Shown here: in pieces, positions 55,482-64,000 of the stretch | Position numbering within the stretch: position 1 is the first letter of the stretch | Layout of the letters: each line of letters starts with the position of its first letter | NCBI GenBank assembly: GCA_021399445.1 | Contig: JAJTUQ010000001.1 | Span: 186,001 to 250,000 of the forward strand | Direction: 5' to 3' | DNA length: 64,000 nt | Origin: Xylogone sp. PMI_703 | Taxonomy: Eukaryota > Ascomycota > Leotiomycetes | Notes under the pieces: generated by a model | Databases searched by the model: none | Told to the model about the DNA's origin: nothing | Seen by the model: the letters and a program-made list of their open reading frames with translations, nothing else | Program-made: the position numbers and the translations under genes

Positions 55482-56681
55482 TTATCCCTGCAGTGTAGCT
55501 TTAATATGTTCTGTATGCAGCTCTTGTAACGCAGGAATAATCAAGCTCTCGATCTCCATCTCCGGCTCACCTTCTGGCGGATGTAGGGGATCAATCGGCT
55601 CAGAAAGATCAACAGCTGAAGAGCCATCATTCTTCCTCGCGGCACCTACTAGGCTCTCATCTCCGCCCAATGTTTTTCTTCTCCTATGCCGTGGAACACG
55701 TATCCATTTGTTTGGTCGTCCAGGAGCAACGAAGACAACTTCCCACTTTCGCGTGCTGAGAAGGTTACCAATCACAAGATTATGCTGGTACCGGTTGAGC
55801 GAGTATTCGGCCTTGTGCACCAGGATGTCTGGATCAGTTTCTAGCTTGAAACTCACAGCAAAAGCTCCCCGCGGCGCCCATCCGTCGACAAGGTTCTTGA
55901 GGAACTTCGGTAGCGGATCCAGGTCTATGATCAATCGCTTGCTTCGTGGCACACTTGGAGAGGAGTCGAAGTTATCAAAGGTCTCCTCGTCAACTTGTGT
56001 CTCTATGTTGCTCGATCTCGAAGCTGCTGTAGTTCCTGGATTAGCCCCCTTGGAGAGCGAGTCCGTCGCATCAGTCGACTGGATCTTGTGCTCTGACATT
56101 CGATCGGGTGGCACGAAGAAGTCCGACACCGCAGCTGCAAGATATAGCAGGGCTCGGGGTCCCAGAGGCCGCATCGACTGCGCAATGGCGCGTAAGCTGA
56201 AGAGGTAATCCGTGATAGTAGTAAAGGGTAGGACAAGCAGCATATTCTTCTCGCAGGCTGATTTATACCGTCTCAAGACGTTCAACATGTTCGCTTGATA
56301 CTCCTCGTTGGCCACCACGCTACCGTTGGGACCCTCGTGCAGAAAGTCGAGGAAGCAGTTGGTGGAATGGCTGTAGTGTCGCGAGTAGGGCAGCAAACTG
56401 TACTGGCGGTGCAAAAAGATGACTGCGTATCCGGCTTCGAGAAAGTACTCCGCTGAGGTAGCACCACGAGTGCCGGCGCTGAAGTTGTCGATGAACCTGA
56501 CCGTCTGCTTCTCAAGTGGAACAGTAGTCCCACCCGATGTCACGAGCACCACACGGCGCCCTGCAGCAGCGTGAAACTCAACGAAAGCTTTGGAGTCTGC
56601 CGTGTCTTTCTCGAGGTTCTTTGGTGGAGGGTTGCGATTGAAGTAGTGCTGCTCGGCAGCATCTGGATTAGGCGCATCCAT
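55482..56681 (-). CDS. CAB2: Phosphopantothenate-cysteine ligase
   Basis: Intronless 399-residue eukaryotic PPCS. The conserved nucleotide-binding block [20 protein letters not shown] and [17 protein letters not shown] are near the N-terminus, with GYAVIFLHR after them. The C-terminal half contains [20 protein letters not shown] and the WIRVPR region. It joins cysteine to 4'-phosphopantothenate in coenzyme A synthesis (cytosol). The two halves are separated by a Ser/Asp-rich insert, as in other fungal Cab2 proteins. The start at 56681 is the first ATG and fits the family. Confidence 0.94.
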   Translation of the reverse strand: MDAPNPDAAEQHYFNRNPPPKNLEKDTADSKAFVEFHAAAGRRVVLVTSGGTTVPLEKQTVRFIDNFSAGTRGATSAEYFLEAGYAVIFLHRQYSLLPYSRHYSHSTNCFLDFLHEGPNGSVVANEEYQANMLNVLRRYKSACEKNMLLVLPFTTITDYLFSLRAIAQSMRPLGPRALLYLAAAVSDFFVPPDRMSEHKIQSTDATDSLSKGANPGTTAASRSSNIETQVDEETFDNFDSSPSVPRSKRLIIDLDPLPKFLKNLVDGWAPRGAFAVSFKLETDPDILVHKAEYSLNRYQHNLVIGNLLSTRKWEVVFVAPGRPNKWIRVPRHRRRKTLGGDESLVGAARKNDGSSAVDLSEPIDPLHPPEGEPEMEIESLIIPALQELHTEHIKATLQG

Positions 56682-57305
56682 CCTGTTGTAATGATTGGTT
56701 GGGTGGAGAGAGGTGTAGGTGGAAAGAAAGTGTGCAGGAGAGAAACAGTAAAAAAGTAGAGTAGAGTAAGCAAAGGAAGAAGTGAAGCTTTAGAAAGTTT
56801 AGAAAGTTTATCCTCGGGACTAGAGCTCTGGACGCCGTTTGAGGGGCTGGTCGGCTAAGCTGTCGAGCGGCGGCAGCTTTGCGTCATACGTAGAATTGGC
56901 ATCGCTTGGACTCCGCTCTGCCCAAAGGGCCGCCTGATAGCAATTGAATTGATCTTGCTGAGTTCTCTTTAAGAAGTATAATTATTACACAGATCTTCAA
57001 GAAATCTCGCTGAACCATGAACGTCGGAAACCCTCCATCCTACATCCGTACGGATGTACCTACCCCTTCCCCACTCTCCGTTCGGAACCCGTCGACCCGA
57101 CGATTCCTCATCATCCAGGCTCCCACAAGCCCCCTTACTAATATATCAATACCGCAGTTCATGAATGAATGAGGTTTGACTTAGTAGATTCTTTAAACCT
57201 TGCTAAGATCTTAGTAACCTTCTGTACCATTGATCTCAGAATCTTAGAATATCTGCTATTCGAAAACATTCGACTGCCCTTAATCACCCCTTCAGCTAGC
57301 AAGCA
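56682..57305. other. Intergenic, divergent promoters
   Basis: 624 bp between the CAB2 and GST-like starts. Nothing else recognised. Confidence 0.4.
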
Positions 57306-58156
57306 ATGGCAGCCTCCAAAGCCCCCTTAGTCCGCTTCTACGACCTCTCAGGACCCAGGACTTGGTCCCCATATTGCTGCCGCATTCGCTACGTCTTGAA
57401 CTACAAAGATATTCCTTACGAGACTGTAAAACTCAGCTATCCAGGAATTCGCCCAGTATGCGAGAAGCTATTTCCCGACATGACAGGTATTCAAGCCACC
57501 GTCCCCATAGTAGAGACCCTAGACGGCGACCACAAGGTGGTCAATGACTCCACCCCAGTCACGAAGTTCCTGAATGAACGATTTCCGGCATCAGCTGGCT
57601 TTCGAGATCTCAAGGATGTGGACAAATTTGATGCGTACGCCGCAGAGACGGGAAAGGTCACTTTCTTCCTCTTTGGATGGGTGGCGTATGACGTATGGGC
57701 AAATGCACTCGATAAGAATGATGGGTCTAGAGAGTATTTCAGAAGGACGAGGGAGGAGAGAGTGAAATACCAGTTGGAACAAATTACCCAGGCTGTTGCA
57801 GGGGGAGAGGAGCAGGCACTAGAAGGCTTGAGGAAAGCGTGGAACTCTTTGAGAGAGAGAATGCAAGGGCAAGATGGCTCGGGTGAGCGTAAGTTTTGAT
57901 CATCATACTCCCTTTCCTTTACCAGTTTCTCTTGGTTTCCTCCTGTCTGTGGAGATTTTCTCATTCCCTTGTTGTTTTGCGAGGGTGCTAACGTGAAGCT
58001 GAAATTATAGCTACGTACCTGGATTTTTGTGATGCAGGCCTTTATCAGTGGATAGAGAGGGCTTCAGCTGAGAAAGGTAAGAAGCTGATGAGTCTGTGGG
58101 GGGATGATACCTTCGAAAAGTTGTTGAAGAAGGTGGAGCCATATTCATTTGAATGA
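57306..58156 (+). CDS. Glutathione S-transferase-like protein
   Basis: Two exons, 57306-57888 and 58011-58156, encoding 242 residues. The N-terminal thioredoxin-like half (RFYDLSGPRTWSPYCCRIRY, then VPIVETLDG and VVNDSTPVTKFLNERFP) carries the GST_N pattern with the VP and D/E-S-type glutathione-binding turn. The second exon supplies the GST_C helix TYLDFCDAGLYQW. Two in-frame donors exist six bases apart (GTGAGC at 57883, GTAAGT at 57889); I use GTAAGT. It belongs to the fungal group near etherases/GstA-type proteins with a SPYCCRIRY active-site region. Substrate unknown. Confidence 0.87.
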
Positions 58157-59765
58157 GTCTGTAGATAGCTGGGTAGACTATAAAAATAATATATATTTGA
58201 AATCACAATTAGCCAGCTTTGTTACACCTATTAATAGAGGATCCATTCGTCAGGATATATCTTTATGTACTTATGTTTTGGCCCAAGTTTCATGCATCAG
58301 TATACAGTCCACTTGATCATTTCGGGACATAAGCTTATACCAGACATTCCCTCTATCTGCCATAGCTGGGACCGATCTCTAATCCAGTCTATTTGTGAGA
58401 TATAGGTCGTAATCAGAGCTAAGAGTCACATGCACATGAGCCTCCACTCTTACAACAGGATGCAGGTACAATGCTAAAGCACCTGTTTGAACGGGATCGG
58501 ATTTTAGTGACCCCGAATCCGATCCGTTGCGGATTCGTCAGCAAATCCGAATCAATTCGAGACATCCGCGGATTTGTGGGTCGTGGCTCGGATTTTCCCT
58601 ATTAAGAAAGCGGTATGTTTTCGTGCGGAGTATGGGCCGGTCGGGATGGCTGTGGTTGGTCTGTGTGGATCTGTTCGAATTCAATTCGAATCCGGCGGCT
58701 CAATCCGCGGATTTGAACAATCTGTCCAATTAAATGGAGCCCTATCTGATTAAGCCTCAGAGGCCAATGAGGCCACTCTAGCATAGTCGCCTCGTACTTT
58801 GGGCTATGCTTATTGGATTCTAGGTAAAAGAAAGAATATATGGACTGATTGACAGAATAATATCTTGCCTCACAAGCCTGAAAAGGTTTGAGCTAAATCC
58901 ACTCCCAATGTCAACCAAAGTCAACGCCTCTCAGAAGCACACATTTTACACATTATTACACCATGAATTGCTACAAAATCGATTATTCTTGTGACCCATC
59001 CATGCCGTCATCCTACCGAGTGGTTTTTATTTTATTAAAATTGCTCTTATAATGTATAATTAAGAGAGATTTTTGGGAGAGTACTTGGAGGAACATTACA
59101 GATTAAGCCACTTGTAGAGTTTATGCCCCAGTAATCAAATAGGTGACAAAATTGTACATATGATCATGTTAATAAAACCCAAAGATTGAAAATTGATATA
59201 ATAAAACTATCACACTTCACAGCTACGGTATGGGTAATTGAATCAATCCACGCGCGCTTGGAAATCTGTAGAAAGGGTATGGAAGACGTTGTAGAGTCTG
59301 AGATTCAGTAACATACCCTCGTACACATTGTAGCGAGAGGCTGTATTCGTCTACTCCCGTATAGGCTGCAATACAACATACTTTTCTGCCTGTGCTCACA
59401 CATTTTTACACCAATAGCTAATATGAGGACTGAAAGTAGGCTCATCAGGGGAGAAGTCAGAGGGCGTGCAGTATTAGTGCCGGCACATCTAGGAAGCTTG
59501 GCATCTAGAAGATTACGTGGAATCATACTGTACCTCCGTATGACGAGAGACCATTAGGATATCTTGCAGCATAGAACAATGAATAATGATCTTGTTTTAA
59601 TGGATATCGCAGCATAATTAATAGATAATTATTGAATATCTATGGTCGTGCTTGGAGCAAAGTACGATTGATTACCCTTGATCTGATTGGTGGAGTTGCT
59701 TACGTAACGACCAACTTGAGCTTTGAAGCTTCGCAACTTTCATCAACTACTTCTGCATCGAAGAA
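58157..59765. other. Intergenic with CGGAT-rich repeats
   Basis: 1.6 kb of mostly AT-rich spacer. A cluster of CGGAT/ATCCG words and the stem-loop at 58494-58525 lie at 58490-58730. No gene recognised. Confidence 0.45.
58494..58525. repeat. Perfect 10-bp inverted repeat in a CGGAT cluster
   Basis: Arms GGATCGGATT (58494-58503) and AATCCGATCC (58516-58525) with a 12-base loop. ATCCGCGGATTTG also recurs near 58565 and 58708, each after an AATTCGA-containing tract, so the whole 240 bp may be a decayed repeat unit. Confidence 0.7.
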
Positions 59766-61425
59766 TGACGGATAGAACATACAAGGTAACATCAATGTCT
59801 GAGGCTATATTCGTGTCTAATACACCGTAGAGAGCGCTAGAGCTCTTAGATAAGAGCCGCCGTCAAAGCAGGCCTCGCTTTTCTTCGGAATATGGCATCG
59901 CAAGCCTGACACGGATGCCCAGCGTTAAGGGAGAGTCGGATCTGAAAGGCACGCCCAGCATCGTCGGAATGAGGCCATGGCTAGATCAAATGGGACACTC
60001 GGTATGGAAGCTGTATTCATAGTTATCTATGTCGTTTCCTAATACCGCAAACAGCCCGCCGATATCGCAAGGTTAAACCCCATTCATGTCGCCGGGACGA
60101 AGGGGAAAGGCAGCACATGTGCATTTATTGAATCGTTTCTGAGAGCCCACGGACAAAGAACGGGCTTTCCAAAAAAGACGGGACTCTACACATCCCCTCA
60201 TCTGATGTTCCCGGAGGAGAGGATACGGCTCAATTTTATGCCAATTTCGCAGGATCTCTTCACTAAATACTTCTTCGAAGTACATGATGCCTTATCGGAA
60301 CCATACTCCGAAGGCTTTGACCAGAAACCACGGTATCTCCAACTATGCGCCCTGGTCGCTTTCCACGCATTCATCAGGGAAAGAGTCGACGTAGCAGTTT
60401 TCGAGACTCATCATGGTGGAGAGTATGACTCCACGAACGTCATTGAAAAACCTGTTGTTACCACAGTTACATCTCTGGGTATGGACCACGTTTTACAATT
60501 AGGTCCATCAATCGAGAATATTGCCTGGCATAAAGCTGGAATTTTCAAGCCTGGTGCTCATGCGTTTTCAGCGCCTCAAGGTCCCGAGGCAGCAGAGGTT
60601 CTGAGAAATCGCGCATCGGAGAAGGGAGTTCCCATACAATTCACTGATCGAGATCCCTCATTGCCTCCTGATTCCCCACAGCTGGAACCTGATATCCAAC
60701 GAGTGAATGCTTCGTTGGGGCTTGCTGTTGCTCGAAGTTTTCTAGAACAAAAGGCGCCGAGTGGTATCTCCGAAATGAGCCCATCTGATATTCTTCAAGG
60801 CGTGAGCCAGTTTTCCTGGCCGGGACGGTTTCAACTCGTTGTTCAGAATAACCTTCAATGGTTCTTGGATAGTGCACATAATGAAATGAGTGTTGATAAA
60901 GCGGCGGAATGGTTTACAAAGACGGTTAATGCGCAAAGGTAAGGAAATGCCTTAGATTAATGATACATAGGTCTGACAGCTCTTAGCATCCCTACTCCAA
61001 CTGTGCGGATCTTAATATTCAGTCAGATTACCAACGAGAGAGACGATGTGGCCGTCTTCAAATGCCTGGTAGCATCGCTACAAGGTAGTAATGTGCAATA
61101 TGTTATTTTTACGACTTACAATCAAGGTGACGGAACTGATCGCGTAATTAGTATGTTCTTCTCATTTGTCTCCAGAATAGGATTAGGCTAACTCTGACCT
61201 GATTCAGATCGACCACTTAAAGCATCGGAACTCCCTTCACAGGGTGCTTTTTCCAAGCTCTGGAAGGAGGCATATCCGGATGCTCATATTATCATACAAC
61301 CGACCATCAAAAGCGCTCTGGATAATGCGAGGGAGATTGCTAAAGGTTACGCTAGCATGCAAGCTCTCATTACTGGCAGCCAACACTTGGTTGGGGGTGC
61401 TTTGCAGCTCATCTACAACTCTTAA
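59766..61425 (+). CDS. Folylpolyglutamate synthase-like ligase (divergent paralogue)
   Basis: Five exons: 59766-59786, 59831-60001, 60055-60938, 60987-61150, 61208-61425. They total 1458 nt and encode 485 residues. The Mur-ligase/FPGS P-loop HVAGTKGKGST is at 75-85, and GLYTSPHLMFPEERIR follows. The second signature reads ETHHGGEYDSTN (181-192), where housekeeping FPGS has a GIGG-type sequence. TSLGMDHV and IAWHKAGIFKPG are kept. The C-terminal SAHNEMSV and ITGSQHLVGGALQLI complete the fold. Family role: ATP-dependent addition of glutamate to folates. The altered loop and short length suggest a paralogue with a changed acceptor; that is inference. Confidence 0.87.
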
Positions 61426-61828
61426 GACAGAATTTTTGGTCAAGATTATTTTTGGTGCCTTAAAGCGATTATAACGTTGATTTGTTCAAGCTTTATGAGT
61501 AAATACCCAATATAAATAGGCAATGTTCAGATAGTTAACTGGAATGCGCGATATTTTAGATAGTCCAGTGCCCAAGGCCGGTCCAGCCACCATCCCGACC
61601 TTGGTCATTCTGACAATAATGTAACCAAAGATCCGCCTGTCAACTCATGTAGGTAGAAACCGTTCAATGTGCGTCTTGGAGATGCGCTTCACAATATATC
61701 AGCAATTGACTACTTTTATTAGTGTACAATCATCTGAGCTTGAATGGACGGATCTCATTCTCATTAGGATCGAGCTCTTGCTAGAGTTTTGTGTTATGAA
61801 GAGCGAGCAGATATCTCGTGATATGTCC
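61426..61828. other. Intergenic
   Basis: 403 bp. No feature seen. Confidence 0.35.
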
Positions 61829-62165
61829 CTACTCTACAGCGGTCTTCCTATTTAATACTAAAGCGTCTCGGTGAATAGCGTGTAGAAAAACGCATGGATC
61901 ATGTCTCCCCTTTGCCCCCAAAATGCCTTCAACCCCATCATAGGTAACTGTGCTTTGAGGAAGACCGATAGCTGCCGGTGGTTCTAGGGTAGATTTTCTT
62001 GATCCTAGCATTACGCCGTGTAAACTGCAGGTAACAGTGCCACCGAGGCTATCACTTGCGTTGCGCAATTTTGCGACGAGGGCTTCCATGCGTTCGGCGA
62101 CCCCCGCATCGTGTGGGCGTATCGAGTCTACCTTCTCGCGGGTTATTTCATCCGGGGTTCCAGCT
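61829..62165 (-). pseudogene. Chorismate synthase relic
   Basis: Minus-strand frame with two separate blocks of chorismate synthase. The first is ITREKVDS and ERMEALVAKLRNASDSLGGT; the second is the C-terminal IGLPQSTVTYDGVEGILGAK followed by GRHDPCV. In real enzymes more than 100 residues, including VRNVP-GLGEP and the SIPATKGFEIG region, separate these blocks; here they are fused by about 20 unrelated residues. A stop precedes the first block and the end after GRHDPCV is corrupt. It is a deletion relic. Confidence 0.75.
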
Positions 62166-62258
62166 CAACGCGGGTCAAACTTTCTCAACACGGGTCAAAG
62201 GTGTGGCGCAACGCGACATCATTGAGGGTCAAAATTTTCAAGCTCATCTAGGGTCAAA
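62164..62258 (+). repeat. Four GGGTCAAA direct repeats
   Basis: GGGTCAAA occurs at 62172, 62192, 62226 and 62251, three of them preceded by a CTCA word four bases upstream (CTCAACGC, CTCAACAC, CTCATCTA). It abuts the broken end of the chorismate synthase relic. Confidence 0.8.
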
Positions 62259-62581
62259 AAATAATTAATCCGGTATGTTGAGCATATGCTGAAACCCTAT
62301 AATTTATAAGGCTCTGTATCGCTGTAGGCTCTGTTTTACGAGACGTTCTAGGCCGCAAATGGTGAAACGGGTTGTTGTGCGGAGAGCAGGGATTGGATGG
62401 GCCGGATTAAAGTAATTCCTGAGCAGCTTTTTGTGCGTCATCGGGTGTGTTGAAGGCAATACTTAGCCGCATAGGATCTTGAAAGCCGATATTTTGCTTA
62501 CAAACGTTTCTCTCTCTGTGTGCAGCAGCACTACGCATTCACCTCAACGTTTGATATTTCTACAATCAACCAGGGGGAAAT

Positions 62582-63579
62582 ATGGCGACGAGAAAGGTGT
62601 CGAGGGTCGCAACCCCTCTTTTCGCAAAAGCCAGACCCGCGCGACCGGCGATACGGGCACAGATGCGATCCGTCCAACAAAGCTCTCGACTGCCCGCAAT
62701 AGCTGCCTCGAATGCAAGCCGGCGGCCTGTGCTACACTCTTTACATCAGCCTACGACGATACTCAAGCCCGCGGCTTCGAGTGGTGGCCGCACGATCTTT
62801 ATCCAGACGGAGAACACGCCCAACCCGGATGCGCTGAAGTTCCTCCCCAATCATCCAATCTTGCCACCTGGGTTGCCTACTCCCTTTATCGAATACCTCA
62901 ACCCTCGTTCTACGATCTCGCCTCCGTACCCGTCGCCTTTAGCGGCACAGTTAATGAACATTGATGGTATCACGTCGGTGTTTTACGGCACGGACTTCAT
63001 CACCGTGACCAAGGCCACGGATGCCAATTGGGCGCATATCAAACCTGAAGTCTTCAGCCTGATCACGGAGGCCGTTACATCGGGAGCACAGATTGTCAAT
63101 GTCTCGGAGAGTAAGTCAGCAGAGGCAGGCGCGGAGGGCGAGGTAGTGGACAGCTTGAGCTATGATGAGAACGACAGCGAGGTTGTCGGGATGATCAAGG
63201 AGCTGCTGGAGACGCGGATCAGGCCTGCTATTCAGGAAGATGGGGGTGATATTGAGTTTCGGGGCTTCGAGGATGGGAACGTGCTTTTGAAGCTTCGTGG
63301 AGCTTGCAGGACGTGTGACTCGAGTACAGTGACGTTGAAGAATGGGATTGAGGGGATGTTGATGCATTATGTGAGTGCCAAACCATTTGACTTATGATTT
63401 TCTTTTCAGGCAAAGCTAACTCTGTCTATTAGATCGAAGAAGTTAAAGGAGTTATCCAAGTGATGGACCAAGAAGAAGAGATTGCGATGCAGGAGTTTGC
63501 TAAATTTGAAGAGAAATTGAGGCAGCAGAAGGGGCCGGATTCAACAGCTTCTGCGAGTCTTGATGCTGTTCCTGGTTAA
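62582..63579 (+). CDS. NFU1: Mitochondrial iron-sulfur cluster scaffold NFU1
   Basis: Two exons, 62582-63370 and 63433-63579 (62-nt intron), encoding 311 residues. The first 65 or so residues are basic and acid-poor (MATRKVSRVATPLFAKARPA), a mitochondrial presequence. The Nfu N-terminal domain follows (IFIQTENTPNPDALKFLP) and then the NifU-like domain with the cluster-binding CxxC, Cys242-Arg-Thr-Cys245 (GACRTCDSSTVTLKNG). Exon 2 adds EEVKGVIQVMDQEEE. It delivers [4Fe-4S] clusters to lipoate synthase and complex II in the matrix. Confidence 0.95.
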
Positions 63580-64000
63580 GCTCTTTGAGGCATATAAAGG
63601 AAATACATGTTTTTGGAAACTTAAAAAACAAGTTCACATCGTCATGGTTGATGGCATTGTACGATAGTTACAGAATTTATTGCGATTGATCTCCAAACTT
63701 TTACGTACCCCACTCTTGAGCAGATCCCATCAGTTTCTTATCCTGGAGAGATACAAAGTCAATGCACAGCTATGCTACTGGCCCCTGGTTAACTGACCGG
63801 AACTAATTGCTCGAATTTATCAAGATTTCATTATCCCATGCCTTGGCATTGAGTCGTCGGCTCCGTGTATATAGAGACTCCTCTCCACACGGCGCTCAGC
63901 CCTGTGGCGCTTGGAGCTACGGGATAATACTCTCAAGATTTCATAAGTGTGAGTATTCAATGATGGAAAGTGCCCAATACTATGGAGTAGAGGTCTAAGA
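63580..64000. other. Intergenic to window end
   Basis: 421 bp downstream of NFU1. The open frame at 63807-63998 has no family features and may be chance. Confidence 0.35.

Noticed and set aside
61829..62089. Functional chorismate synthase
   Set aside because: Only two fragments survive and most of the active site is absent.
62479..62964. 161-codon plus-strand frame
   Set aside because: Shifted frame of the NFU1 first exon.

Overview
The window comes from the nuclear genome of a filamentous ascomycete (Pezizomycotina). Genes are compact and have zero to eight short GT-AG introns (mostly 44-122 nt, often with CTAAC/CTGAC-like branch sites). Typical fungal families are present: Zn2Cys6 regulators, MFS sugar permease, GH95, DUG1, a Vrg4-type transporter and a mitochondrial methylisocitrate lyase. 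The genus cannot be fixed from the sequence alone. All multi-exon models were spliced by hand from the reading frames and close in frame, but none has transcript support here.

Region 1 (26-16932) looks like a carbohydrate-catabolism gene cluster built around a 6-deoxyhexose or a related L-sugar. It holds an FMN alpha-hydroxyacid dehydrogenase, an MFS sugar permease, a Zn2Cys6 regulator, a PhyH-type dioxygenase, a D-2-hydroxyacid dehydrogenase, an L-rhamnonate-dehydratase-type enolase-superfamily enzyme, an Ara2/L-galactose-dehydrogenase-like aldo-keto reductase, a secreted GH95 fucosidase/galactosidase, and a secreted beta-propeller gene broken by one frameshift. Three of the pairs are divergent and share a promoter. 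Read as a pathway: GH95 releases L-fucose (or L-galactose), the permease imports it, the AKR oxidises it to a lactone, the dehydratase makes a 2-keto-3-deoxy acid, and the FMN enzyme could recover L-lactate. No aldolase is present in the window. This is the best candidate for an undescribed system here.

Region 2 (17609-24159) holds a flavin monooxygenase, a second Zn2Cys6 regulator, a small SDR-like protein, a class I methyltransferase and the 49-residue TOM5. Region 3 (24765-37961) is housekeeping metabolism: the glycine cleavage P-protein, mitochondrial 2-methylisocitrate lyase, a PaiB-like FMN-binding protein, an MmgE/PrpD protein and the vacuolar endopolyphosphatase. The lyase and the MmgE/PrpD gene lie 2.3 kb apart, which suggests a partial methylcitrate-cycle neighbourhood.

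Region 4 (about 38-42.6 kb) is gene-poor and decayed. It has a 21-bp minisatellite, a TPR-repeat relic of an NLR-like gene with four in-frame stops, and an IFI6/IFI27-like fragment. Region 5 (42674-63579) holds DUG1, an FAD monooxygenase, a P450, a quinone-oxidoreductase-like MDR, a Vrg4-type GDP-mannose transporter paralogue, phosphopantothenate-cysteine ligase, a GST-like protein, a divergent folylpolyglutamate-synthase paralogue, a chorismate-synthase relic, and the Fe-S scaffold NFU1.

Four related copies of a dispersed element of about 138 bp (15259, 35299, 44561, 50926) lie in intergenic gaps and share a TGTCAGTTCAC-type terminus. No rRNA, tRNA or CRISPR array was recognised; a tRNA scan could not be run.
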